Of a stretch of 64,000 nucleotides of DNA, positions 1 through 7,742 are shown in pieces. Source of the DNA: Streptococcus pneumoniae (lineage in GTDB: Bacteria > Bacillota > Bacilli > Lactobacillales > Streptococcaceae). Position 1 is the stretch's first letter. Each line of letters opens with the position of its first letter. The stretch covers positions 96,781-160,780 of the forward strand of contig NZ_CKYA01000005.1 of NCBI RefSeq assembly GCF_001113365.1, in the 5' to 3' direction. The translations under genes and the position numbers were made by a program. Under the pieces are notes generated by a model. The model was not told the origin of the DNA, did no database searches, and was given only the letters and a program-made list of their open reading frames with translations.

Positions 1-220
1 GAAAATATATAGCGAAGTGAATCTGGACTAGTGCAATATCGTTTCTAAACTAATTGATTTGAATTCAAAAATTAAATTGTTAAATTCTTGTTTCACTTTA
101 ATATAGAAGTTACTTCTTAAACGCCTTTTCCTAACAGCTCTACTACAATTCTTATCCAGCAGACTTAGATCTTAATTTAATCTATGTTCCATGGCTGCTA
201 CTAACTTACACTATCAAAAA
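1..220. other. Non-coding left edge, nothing recognised
   Basis: AT-rich sequence downstream of the thiolase terminator. I see no ORF with a ribosome binding site, no tRNA, and no BOX or RUP repeat that I recognise. It may belong to a gene or repeat lying outside the window. Confidence 0.4.
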
Positions 221-263
221 TACCTTATCACGCAGCATCATGAAGAGCATGCGTGATAAGGTA
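216..263 (-). terminator. Terminator of the acyl-CoA operon
   Basis: A perfect 14-bp inverted repeat (221-234 and 250-263) with a 15-nt loop, followed on the minus strand by a short T run. It lies about 80 bp past the thiolase stop codon, as expected for the end of the minus-strand operon. Confidence 0.8.
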
Positions 264-341
264 TAAGAATTATCAGTTTCCAAATAAAACTCTATTTAAT
301 AATGGTATATTAAAAGAAAGACACACGACATAAATAGTTCA

Positions 342-1520
342 TTAGCGTTCAACGATAAGAGCTGTGCCCATACCGCCTCCAATACATAGAGTCGCTAATC
401 CAGTTTTGGCATCGCGCTTCATCATCTCATGTACAAGAGTCACTAGGATACGACAACCTGAAGCCCCGATTGGATGACCAAGAGCAATAGCACCACCGTT
501 AACATTGACAATATCTGTATTGAAACCAAGCGTTTTACCAACCGCACAAGCCTGGGCGGCAAAAGCTTCATTTGACTCAATCAAGTCAAGATCATCAACT
601 GTCAAATTGCCTTTTTCAAGAGCCTTGCGTGTCGCATAAATCGGTCCACATCCCATAATCTTAGGATCCAAACCTGCGCTTGCATAAGAACGAATGCGAG
701 CAATCACTGGAAGTCCTAATTCTTCAGCTTTGTCAGCACTCATGACCAAGACAGCTGCTGCTCCATCATTGATACCAGAAGCATTCCCCGCCGTAACAGA
801 ACCGTCTTTTTTGAAAACAGGACGTAACTTAGACAAGCTTTCCAAGCTGGCATCTTTTCTAGGAAATTCGTCTGTATCAAAGACAACCGGATCTCCTTTA
901 CGTTGCGGAATGACCACTGGAACAATTTCTTCTTTAAAGCGTCCAGATTCTATAGCTGCCACTGCTCTTTTTTGTGATTCTAAAGCAAGAGCATCTTGAT
1001 CATCTCTGCTAATACCATATTCTTCAGCCACATTCTCAGCTGTAATCCCCATATGATATTCGTTGAAGGCATCAGACAACCCATCTTTAATCATGGTATC
1101 AACAACGTTAGAGTCTCCCATGCGTCCTCCCCAGCGGAAGTTTGGCAATACGTATGGAGCTTGACTCATATTTTCTGCCCCACCAGCTACGATAATATCA
1201 GCATCCCCACACTGAATAGCTTGAGCAGCCAATTGTACTGCCTTCAAACCTGAACCACAAACCTTATTGATAGTAAAAGCTGGTGTAAATTCAGGGAGTC
1301 CTGCATGAATACTCATTTGGCGAGCCACGTTTTGACCTAAACCTGCGCCTAGGACATTCCCCATGATCACTTCATCTACCTGCTCTGATTTAATATTCGC
1401 TTTTTCCAAAACACTCTTAATTACCAAAGAGCCCAATTCGACAGCTGAAATATTCTTCAAGCTTCCTCCAAAGGAACCCAAAGGAGTACGTACCGCCGAT
1501 ACAATAACTACATCTTTCAT
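342..1520 (-). CDS. atoB: Acetyl-CoA C-acetyltransferase (thiolase)
   Basis: Thiolase-family enzyme of 392 residues that condenses two acetyl-CoA, or thiolytically cleaves acetoacetyl-CoA, in the cytoplasm. Visible motifs are the acyl-accepting cysteine in NKVCGSG (about residue 88), the GHPIGASG block (His about 348) and the second catalytic cysteine in CIGGGMG (about 379). The start is placed at the ATG at 1520 because GGAGG lies 7 nt upstream; an in-frame ATG four codons earlier has no such site. It is the last gene of a three-gene operon, 17 bp after hbd. Whether it works biosynthetically or degradatively cannot be told from sequence. The family assignment is secure; the symbol is a convenience. 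Confidence 0.93.
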   Translation of the reverse strand: MKDVVIVSAVRTPLGSFGGSLKNISAVELGSLVIKSVLEKANIKSEQVDEVIMGNVLGAGLGQNVARQMSIHAGLPEFTPAFTINKVCGSGLKAVQLAAQAIQCGDADIIVAGGAENMSQAPYVLPNFRWGGRMGDSNVVDTMIKDGLSDAFNEYHMGITAENVAEEYGISRDDQDALALESQKRAVAAIESGRFKEEIVPVVIPQRKGDPVVFDTDEFPRKDASLESLSKLRPVFKKDGSVTAGNASGINDGAAAVLVMSADKAEELGLPVIARIRSYASAGLDPKIMGCGPIYATRKALEKGNLTVDDLDLIESNEAFAAQACAVGKTLGFNTDIVNVNGGAIALGHPIGASGCRILVTLVHEMMKRDAKTGLATLCIGGGMGTALIVER

Positions 1521-1537
1521 GACTACCTCCATTTTTT

Positions 1538-2383
1538 CTAGTAAGTAAAGAACCCTTCTTTTGACTTACGTCCCAATTTTCCAGCCTCTACCATTTTCTT
1601 CAAAAGAGGAGCAGGACGGTATTTTTGATCACCAAATCCTTGGTTCAAAACACCCATAATTGCAAGGCAAACATCCAAGCCAATCAAATCGGCCAAAGCT
1701 AAGGGACCAATAGGATGATTCGCACCTAGTTTCATTGCCTCATCTATTTCTTCAGCACTAGCAACTCCTTCTCCTAAGATATAAATAGCTTCATTGATCA
1801 TAGGAATCAATACACGGTTTACTACAAATCCATAAGAATCTTTAACATCAACAGGAGTTTTTCCAATTTTCTTTGTAAGTTCACGGATTTCTGCCACTAC
1901 TTCATCCGAAGTCTGCAAAGCTTTAATCACTTCAACTAATTTCATCACTGGAGCAGGATTAAAAAAGTGCATTCCAATCACACGTTCTTGGTTCTTAGTT
2001 GCGGCTGCAATATCTGTGATAGATAGAGAGGAAGTATTTGATGCTAGAATTGTTTTAGAATCTGTGATTTCGTCCAATTGTTTAAATATACTGAGTTTAA
2101 TATCACGATTTTCAGTCGCAGCTTCAATAACCAATTGTACATTTTTCGCGTCTTCGTATGAAGTAGAAGGAATTAAATTGGCAACCACTTTGTCTTTCTC
2201 ATCTGCAGATAGACGTCCTTTTTCAACCGAACGTTCCAACTGTTTTGTTATGTTGTTCAATCCTCGTTGAACAAATTCTTCTTTGATATCATTCAAATAA
2301 ACCGTAAATCCAGCTTGAGCAAATACTTGAGCAATACCACTTCCCATCTGACCAGAGCCAATTATCATTACATTTGAGATCAT
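1538..2383 (-). CDS. hbd: 3-hydroxybutyryl-CoA dehydrogenase
   Basis: NAD(P)-dependent dehydrogenase of 281 residues interconverting 3-hydroxybutyryl-CoA (or another short 3-hydroxyacyl-CoA) and the 3-keto thioester. The N-terminal Rossmann fold carries GSGQMGSG at 9-16; the HFFNPAP motif (catalytic His about 139) and the all-alpha C-terminal domain follow. Length is typical of stand-alone Hbd/PaaH proteins, without the hydratase half of FadB-type fusions. It lies between the acyl-CoA dehydrogenase and thiolase genes. No enoyl-CoA hydratase is present in the window, so the expected pathway is incomplete here. Confidence 0.92.
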   Translation of the reverse strand: MISNVMIIGSGQMGSGIAQVFAQAGFTVYLNDIKEEFVQRGLNNITKQLERSVEKGRLSADEKDKVVANLIPSTSYEDAKNVQLVIEAATENRDIKLSIFKQLDEITDSKTILASNTSSLSITDIAAATKNQERVIGMHFFNPAPVMKLVEVIKALQTSDEVVAEIRELTKKIGKTPVDVKDSYGFVVNRVLIPMINEAIYILGEGVASAEEIDEAMKLGANHPIGPLALADLIGLDVCLAIMGVLNQGFGDQKYRPAPLLKKMVEAGKLGRKSKEGFFTY

Positions 2384-2427
2384 TTTTTCTCCTTTTTATT
2401 CTAAGTAAATCACATTATGAAGCAAGA

Positions 2428-2454
2428 ACGATTGAAAACAAACCCTTCAATCGT
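2428..2454 (-). other. Intercistronic hairpin between acyl-CoA dehydrogenase and hbd
   Basis: A 9-bp inverted repeat (2428-2436 / 2446-2454) in the 81-bp gap between the first two operon genes. The minus-strand sequence after it has no strong U tract, so it is more likely a processing or stability hairpin, or a weak attenuator, than a full terminator. Confidence 0.5.
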
Positions 2455-2464
2455 CCTAGTTCTA

Positions 2465-3673
2465 TTAAACAAATGCACCCAATCCAGTAATTTCACGACC
2501 TACAATCAAAGCATTGACTTCGTGCGAACCTTCATAAGTATAGATTGATTCCGCATCTGCAAAGAATCGTGCCACATCTGTTTCCAAAGTAATACCATTA
2601 CCACCACATGTTTCACGCGCAAGAGCTACTGTTTCACGCATTACTAAGGAGTTATGCATTTTCGCTAGAGCAGAATTGAGCATCAACTCATTACCCTCTT
2701 CCTGCATTTCAGCAATACGAGTTGAATATGCAAGAGCTGCTACAGCATTGGCTTGCATTCTAGCTAATTTTTCTTGAACAATTTGGAATTTGGCAATCGG
2801 ACGTTTAAACTGTTGACGGTCTTTTGCATATTTAAGAGCTGCCACATATGAACCACATGTTACTCCCATAGCAATGTGCGCTACATCGGCACGAGTAAAT
2901 GTTAGAATACGTGCTACATCTCCAAATCCATTGATGTTAACCAAACGATCTGAGTCTGGAACTTCTACATTCTTCATTGTAATATGACCATTGCGGATAC
3001 AACGCAGTGCAATCTTATGTGGAATAGGCTCTGCATGGTAGCCAGGGGCACCTTTACGGACAATAAAACATTTCACCTTACCGTCTGCCACATCACGAGC
3101 AAATACAGGAACAACATCTGCTGTATCTGAACCACCAACCCAACGCTTTTCTCCGTTCAAAATCCACTTATCTCCAACACGCTCAGCAGTTGTTGATAGA
3201 CCACCAGCAATATCAGATCCAGAAAGCGGTTCTGTTAAGGCAAAACATCCTTGCCAGTCAAATGAAGCCAACTTAGGAAGAAATTCTTTCTGTTGTCTTT
3301 CATCCCCACCCAATAAAATAGTGTTATAGCAAAGTCCTCCATGAACTGTATAGAACGTTGCGATTGAAGCATCGAAGCGAGCTAGTTCCAAATATAAAAA
3401 TGTGATGTACAATTCAGATGGTTTATAGCTTCCTTCACGACCTTCAAACAATTTTGGATTGTTCATGATTTGAGCACCCTTAGCGACAGCATAAAATTCT
3501 TCAAATGGGAAATCAGGTTTTTCCCAGTATTCGTTGATAACTGGACGTAGATGTTTTTCAATCAAACGACGAGTTTCTTGTAGTACTTCAGCTTCCCCTA
3601 ATGTTAAACCATCAGCGTAATGAAAAAGATCTTCAGGATATAGTTCACGTAAAATTTCTTGTTTTGTTGCCAT
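2465..3673 (-). CDS. Acyl-CoA dehydrogenase, glutaryl-CoA dehydrogenase-like
   Basis: FAD-dependent acyl-CoA dehydrogenase of 402 residues. The flavin-binding stretch ALTEPLSGSDIAGG and the C-terminal TYEGSHEV motif are visible; the Glu of TYEG (about 381) matches the catalytic base of the glutaryl-CoA dehydrogenase subfamily. It should introduce a trans-2 double bond into an acyl-CoA and pass electrons to an electron-transfer flavoprotein. No ETF gene is in the window, and streptococci generally lack a respiratory chain to receive the electrons, so the physiological acceptor is unclear. It is the first gene of the operon. Substrate is not predictable; residues needed for decarboxylation were not assessed. 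Confidence 0.9.
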   Translation of the reverse strand: MATKQEILRELYPEDLFHYADGLTLGEAEVLQETRRLIEKHLRPVINEYWEKPDFPFEEFYAVAKGAQIMNNPKLFEGREGSYKPSELYITFLYLELARFDASIATFYTVHGGLCYNTILLGGDERQQKEFLPKLASFDWQGCFALTEPLSGSDIAGGLSTTAERVGDKWILNGEKRWVGGSDTADVVPVFARDVADGKVKCFIVRKGAPGYHAEPIPHKIALRCIRNGHITMKNVEVPDSDRLVNINGFGDVARILTFTRADVAHIAMGVTCGSYVAALKYAKDRQQFKRPIAKFQIVQEKLARMQANAVAALAYSTRIAEMQEEGNELMLNSALAKMHNSLVMRETVALARETCGGNGITLETDVARFFADAESIYTYEGSHEVNALIVGREITGLGAFV

Positions 3674-3696
3674 AGTAATGACTCCTTCTTTTATTT

Positions 3697-3710
3697 TAAG
3701 AACGCTTACA
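3697..3710 (-). promoter_or_regulatory. cre-like site (CcpA) upstream of the acyl-CoA operon
   Basis: On the minus strand the 14-mer TGTAAGCGTTCTTA fits the catabolite-responsive element consensus TGWAANCGNTNWCA with one mismatch. It lies about 24 bp upstream of the acyl-CoA dehydrogenase start, a position suited to repression. CcpA control is inferred, not shown. Confidence 0.6.
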
Positions 3711-4126
3711 TTTTATTGCTCGCTATTTGTTGACAAGTCCATTCTATCGCTTCAACCAGTATTTTGTCTACTTAATAAAAATGAATAGAGCTATAAGTTG
3801 AATTTATAGATAGTTCTTCCACTTACTTTTTAAGAATTTATCCATAGAGACAAGCCATCTCTCTTATATGGGCAATAACTTTTTCTTCCAAACTTCCATT
3901 CTACAATCTACACACCCTCTAAATAGATATCTATTATTCCTCATAGCTACTTGTATTACAAAAGACAAAATAGATAAAAAATACTTAAACTAAACACAGT
4001 CGCTTTATATAGTGAAATAAAATCTAAACAAATTGACTAGGAAATTCAATCCAATTACTAGCAATATTTTAGCACCTAAGACGTTCAACTCTAATTTCAA
4101 TTAGCTACACAAACTCCCTCTTCCTT
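3711..4126. other. Intergenic stretch of about 415 bp
   Basis: AT-rich gap between the acyl-CoA operon promoter area and the hpf terminator. It must contain the promoter of the minus-strand operon (a TTGTCA-like element is near 3730), but I see no ORF with a ribosome binding site and no structured RNA. Confidence 0.4.
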
Positions 4127-4174
4127 GAAATATAAAAAGTGATTTACCCGAAAGTAAACCACTTTTTATATTTC
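4127..4174. terminator. Terminator after hpf
   Basis: A long inverted repeat of about 20 bp per arm with a 6-nt loop (4127-4174), AT-rich at its base so that either strand ends in U-rich sequence. It lies just beyond the hpf stop codon. Confidence 0.85.
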
Positions 4175-4181
4175 ATTTTTC

Positions 4182-4730
4182 TTAAGATTCTTTAACCTCT
4201 AACAAACCAATCTCGCCATCCTCACGACGATAAATCACATTGGTTGTCTGATCTTCAACATCCACATAAATAAAGAAATCATGTCCTAACAAATCCATTT
4301 GTAGAATAGCTTCTTCCAAATCCATTGGTTTTAAATCAATTTGTTTTGAACGAACAACTTTAGACTGGACAACATTTGAATCTTCCACCAAAGCATCTGT
4401 AAATAATTGACTAGTTGCTACCTTATTTTTATTTTTACGCTCGATTTTTGTTTTGTTTTTACGAATCTGACGTTCAATTTTATCAGTTACAAGGTCAATT
4501 GAACCATACATATCTTGAGACACATCTTCTGCGCGGAGAGTAATAGATCCAAGCGGAATCGTTACTTCCACTTTAGCTGTTTTTTCACGATAAACTTTTA
4601 AGTTAATTCGGGCATCCAACTCTTGTTCTGGCTGGAAGTACTTTTCGATCTTTTCGAGTTTAGAAACTACATAATCACGAATTGCTTCTGTTACTTCTAG
4701 GTTTTCACCACGGATACTATATTTAATCAT
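4182..4730 (-). CDS. hpf: Ribosome hibernation promoting factor, long form
   Basis: Protein of 182 residues that binds the 30S decoding region and, in the long form, dimerises 70S ribosomes into inactive 100S particles in stationary phase. The N-terminal S30AE/YfiA domain covers about residues 1-100. A lysine-rich linker (KNKTKIERKNKNK) leads to the C-terminal dimerisation domain (about 120-180, with QMDLLGHDFFIY). It is a single-gene unit between the comF operon and its own strong terminator. The promoter carries a cre-like site over its -10 (see 4773-4786). It is not expected to share the ComX-driven comF transcript apart from readthrough. Confidence 0.95.
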   Translation of the reverse strand: MIKYSIRGENLEVTEAIRDYVVSKLEKIEKYFQPEQELDARINLKVYREKTAKVEVTIPLGSITLRAEDVSQDMYGSIDLVTDKIERQIRKNKTKIERKNKNKVATSQLFTDALVEDSNVVQSKVVRSKQIDLKPMDLEEAILQMDLLGHDFFIYVDVEDQTTNVIYRREDGEIGLLEVKES

Positions 4731-4771
4731 ATGAGTACCTTCTTTCTAAACATTTTTGTTTTTATGATTTT

Positions 4772-4800
4772 ATTATAACGCTTTCATTCTATTTTTGCAA
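4772..4800 (-). promoter_or_regulatory. hpf promoter with overlapping cre-like site
   Basis: On the minus strand TTGCAA (4795-4800) and TATAAT (4772-4777) are separated by 17 bp. A cre-like 14-mer, TGAAAGCGTTATAA (4773-4786), covers the -10 with one mismatch to the CcpA consensus. This would place hpf under carbon-catabolite control, an inference from sequence only. Confidence 0.7.
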
Positions 4801-4809
4801 ATTTTTTCC

Positions 4810-5472
4810 TCATCTTACAAGGGAAAATGTTTTTACGTCCTTAGCACCAGCTTCTTCCAACAGTCTCTTAACACGATTTATAGTTGTTCCTGTAGTATAA
4901 ATATCATCTATAAGTAGGATTTTTTTAGGAATAGTGACTCCACTTTTTATAAAGAAAGGAAGTTCTGTCCCCAAGCGCTCTGAACGATTTTTAGAAGAAC
5001 TGGCTCTCTCTTCTCTTTTCCCTAGTAAATCCAGATACGAAAAACCTGCTACCTCTACCAAGCCCTCAACCTGATTAAATCCTCTGTCAAGCAATCTTTC
5101 AGGGCTTAGGGGAATTACGACAAATCTATACTCTTTGTACTTTTTTAACTCCGCACTTAAAAATGAAGCGAAAACTTTTCTTAACAGGAAGTCTCCATCA
5201 AACTTATACCGACTGAAAAAATCCTTCATAGCTTGATTGTAAGTAAAAATCGCTCTATGACTGACTTCAACTCCTTCTTTACACCAAAGTTGACAATCTT
5301 GACATTTTGTTGACAAACCTGTTTTCATACAATTTGGACAATTCTCTTCCCCAATTCTTTCAAAAGTAAAATCACAGTCTGAACAAAGACAAGAATCATC
5401 ATTCCTCAGAAGTAATAGACTACTAAAAGTTAAAACAGTCTTCATAATCTGCCCACATAACAAGCACTTCAT
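4810..5472 (-). CDS. comFC: Late competence protein ComFC, phosphoribosyltransferase-like
   Basis: Protein of 220 residues needed for natural transformation, acting with ComFA in the cytoplasm during uptake or handling of single-stranded DNA. The N-terminus has several CxxC pairs (CLLCG, CSDCD, CPNCM, CQDCQ) for zinc binding. The C-terminal half is a type I phosphoribosyltransferase fold with the PRPP-loop motif ILLIDDIYTTGTT near residues 186-198. The start overlaps the comFA stop by 4 bp, so the two genes are co-transcribed from the cin-box at 6775-6782. Confidence 0.95.
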   Translation of the reverse strand: MKCLLCGQIMKTVLTFSSLLLLRNDDSCLCSDCDFTFERIGEENCPNCMKTGLSTKCQDCQLWCKEGVEVSHRAIFTYNQAMKDFFSRYKFDGDFLLRKVFASFLSAELKKYKEYRFVVIPLSPERLLDRGFNQVEGLVEVAGFSYLDLLGKREERASSSKNRSERLGTELPFFIKSGVTIPKKILLIDDIYTTGTTINRVKRLLEEAGAKDVKTFSLVR

Positions 5473-6767
5473 AGACCAGCCTCCTTATTCATCATCTGAA
5501 TTTCCTTAATCGCCTTCTTGATTGAAGCATTTAACCCATCATGGAAGAAAAGCAAATCTCCTGTCGGTCTATCCATGCTTCGTCCAACTCGTCCACCAAT
5601 CTGAATCAAGCTTGACTTGGTAAACAGACGATGATTAGCCTCTACTACGAAAACATCCACACAAGGGAAGGTAACTCCACGCTCCAAGATCGTCGTACTG
5701 ATAAGTATTGTCAGTTCTCCATCTCGAAATGCTTGTACCTGCTCTAATCTATCCTCTGTTACAGAAGATACAAAACCAATTTTCTCATTTGGAAATTGCT
5801 CCTGTAAGATTTCTTTTAGCTGCTCCCCTTTTTTAATTTCTGATGCAAAAATAAGTAACGGATAAGCTGTCTTTCTCTGCTTCTCAATATAGGACTTTAA
5901 CTTTGGCGACAAACACTTCTTATCTAAGTAGCGATTAAAATCCGATAACCAAATTGGTTTTGGAATAATCAACGGATTTCCATGAAACCGTCTCGGTAAA
6001 CTCAGTCTTTTTAGTTCTCCTAAACGGACCTTTTTATCTAACTCATCGGTCGAAGTCGCTGTTAAAAAGATTCTCAGCCCATTCTCCTTTACACTATTCT
6101 TGACAGCATGGTAAAGCGTGGGATTGTCAACATAAGGAAAAGCATCTACTTCATCCACTATCAGCAAATCAAAAGCTTGATAAAATTTCAATAACTGATG
6201 GGTCGTCGCAACAACTAGTGGTGTTCGAAAATACGGCTTTGATTCTCCATGTAGGAGGGCTATCTCGCAAGAAAAATCATTTTGCAAGCGTTTGTACAGC
6301 TCCAAACAAACATCTATGCGAGGACTGGCCAAACACACTGCACCACCCGCATTGATTACTTTAGCCACAACTTGATAAATCATTTCTGTCTTTCCTGCTC
6401 CTGTTACCGCATGAACTAAAGTTGGCTCTTGCTTCTCTACTGCTTGAATCAGTCCCTCTGACACCTTCTCTTGAAAAGGAGTTAATTGACCACGCCATTT
6501 AAGAACATCTTGCTTCGGAAAATCCTCCTGTGGAAAATAGTATAAAGCTTGATCACTCCTGACTCGCTTCATCAGTAAACACTCCCTACAATAGTAAGCA
6601 CCGATGGGCAAATACCATTCATCTAAAATAGCACTATTACAACGTTGACAGAAAAGTTTCCCTTTCTCCTTTCTCATTGCTGGAAGTTTCTCCGCCAACT
6701 GACGTTCTTCTTCTGTTAATTCATTCTCCGTAAACAAATGACCGAGATAATTTGGATTTACTTTCAT
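5469..6767 (-). CDS. comFA: ComFA, DEAD-box-like ATPase for DNA uptake
   Basis: Membrane-associated ATPase of 432 residues thought to drive internalisation of transforming single-stranded DNA. A four-cysteine zinc motif is at C40/C43/C60/C63, Walker A GAGKT at 123-127 and Walker B DEVD at 205-208. The C-terminal helicase domain contains the arginine-finger stretch QIGGRVGR. It is first in the comFA-comFC operon. The ComX-dependent cin-box ends only 7 bp before the start codon, giving an extremely short leader. It is divergent from yigZ with a 55-bp gap. Confidence 0.95.
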   Translation of the reverse strand: MKVNPNYLGHLFTENELTEEERQLAEKLPAMRKEKGKLFCQRCNSAILDEWYLPIGAYYCRECLLMKRVRSDQALYYFPQEDFPKQDVLKWRGQLTPFQEKVSEGLIQAVEKQEPTLVHAVTGAGKTEMIYQVVAKVINAGGAVCLASPRIDVCLELYKRLQNDFSCEIALLHGESKPYFRTPLVVATTHQLLKFYQAFDLLIVDEVDAFPYVDNPTLYHAVKNSVKENGLRIFLTATSTDELDKKVRLGELKRLSLPRRFHGNPLIIPKPIWLSDFNRYLDKKCLSPKLKSYIEKQRKTAYPLLIFASEIKKGEQLKEILQEQFPNEKIGFVSSVTEDRLEQVQAFRDGELTILISTTILERGVTFPCVDVFVVEANHRLFTKSSLIQIGGRVGRSMDRPTGDLLFFHDGLNASIKKAIKEIQMMNKEAGL

Positions 6768-6774
6768 ACTTCTT

Positions 6775-6782
6775 TATTCGTA
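6775..6782 (-). promoter_or_regulatory. cin-box (ComX/SigX promoter element) for comFA
   Basis: The minus strand reads TACGAATA, an exact match to the cin-box recognised by the competence sigma factor ComX. It lies 7 bp upstream of the comFA ATG, which places the likely transcription start within a few bases of the start codon. Confidence 0.9.
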
Positions 6783-6810
6783 AAAACTAGCACTTTAGAT
6801 GATTTTTTAG

Positions 6811-6816
6811 TACAAT
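6811..6816 (+). promoter_or_regulatory. Probable -10 of yigZ, leaderless-type spacing
   Basis: TACAAT ends 6 bp before the ATG at 6823, and no Shine-Dalgarno sequence is visible. If this is the -10, transcription would begin at or next to the A of the start codon. The -35 is poor, so the call is tentative. Confidence 0.45.
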
Positions 6817-6822
6817 TAAATC

Positions 6823-7458
6823 ATGGAATTTAGAACAATTAAAGAGGACGGTCAAGTCCAAGAAGAAATCAAAAAATCCCGCTTTATCTGTCATGCCAAG
6901 CGTGTTTATAGCGAAGAAGAGGCTCGTGACTTCATTACTGCTATCAAAAAAGAACACTACAAAGCGACACATAACTGCTCTGCCTTCATTATTGGAGAAC
7001 GTAGTGAAATTAAACGTACAAGTGATGATGGTGAGCCCAGTGGTACTGCTGGCGTTCCCATGCTTGGGGTACTAGAAAATCACAATCTCACCAATGTCTG
7101 TGTGGTCGTGACACGCTACTTTGGTGGTATTAAACTAGGCGCTGGAGGACTCATTCGTGCTTACGCCGGCAGTGTCGCCTTAGCTATCAAAGAAATTGGT
7201 ATTATTGAAATAAAAGAACAGGCTGGCATTGCTATTCAAATGTCTTACGCTCAATACCAAGAGTATAGTAACTTTCTTAAAGAACATGATCTCATGGAGC
7301 TAGATACAAACTTTACAGATCAAGTCGATACGATGATTTATGTTGATAAAGAAGAAAAAGAAACTATTAAAGCTTCACTTGTGGAATTTTTTAATGGAAA
7401 AGTCACTTTAACTGACCAAGGTTTACGCGAAGTTGAAGTTCCTGTAAACTTAGTGTAA
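6823..7458 (+). CDS. yigZ: YigZ/IMPACT family protein
   Basis: Protein of 211 residues with the UPF0029/IMPACT N-terminal domain (about residues 15-125, including RTSDDGEPSGTAG and VVTRYFGGIKLGAGGL) and a C-terminal DUF1949 domain (about 140-200). The biochemical role of bacterial YigZ is not settled; the fold suggests RNA or ribosome-associated binding. The gene is conserved beside and divergent from comFA in this group. No ribosome binding site precedes the ATG, and the -10-like element is close enough to suggest a leaderless mRNA. Confidence 0.9.
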   Translation: MEFRTIKEDGQVQEEIKKSRFICHAKRVYSEEEARDFITAIKKEHYKATHNCSAFIIGERSEIKRTSDDGEPSGTAGVPMLGVLENHNLTNVCVVVTRYFGGIKLGAGGLIRAYAGSVALAIKEIGIIEIKEQAGIAIQMSYAQYQEYSNFLKEHDLMELDTNFTDQVDTMIYVDKEEKETIKASLVEFFNGKVTLTDQGLREVEVPVNLV

Positions 7459-7650
7459 ACAATAGATAATACAGTGTTTCACTGATATTTCCACCGCTAC
7501 TTTAATTAGCAAAATAAAAAGATGCGTACCAAAATATACTAGAAAATGAAGTAATTCAAAAAGAAAATGGATAGCGTTCTCCTTTACACCTATTTACTAG
7601 AATTAGCCTAACACAATCTCTTAAAATTAATGGCTTAGACCTGTGATATA
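7459..7650. other. Gap between yigZ and the bidirectional terminator
   Basis: About 190 bp of AT-rich sequence after yigZ. I see no ORF with a ribosome binding site and no recognisable repeat family. Confidence 0.35.
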
Positions 7651-7680
7651 AAAAAATCCTATCGCTCCGATAGGATTTCT
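7651..7680. terminator. Hairpin terminator upstream of cysK
   Basis: A 10-bp perfect stem (7655-7664 / 7668-7677) with a 3-nt loop. An A run precedes it and T-rich sequence follows on the plus strand; the minus strand has a T6 run. It probably ends yigZ transcription and insulates cysK. Confidence 0.75.
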
Positions 7681-7684
7681 ATAT

Positions 7685-7713
7685 TTTACAAATGGTATAG
7701 TTAGCGTTATACT
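7685..7713 (+). promoter_or_regulatory. cysK promoter
   Basis: TTTACA (7685-7690) and TATACT (7708-7713) are separated by 17 bp, about 30 bp before the cysK start codon. An AGAGG ribosome binding site lies at about 7731-7735. A LysR-type cysteine regulator may act here, but I cannot identify its site with confidence. Confidence 0.65.
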
Positions 7714-7742
7714 AGAAATATCTTATACAAAGAGGTATTCAT

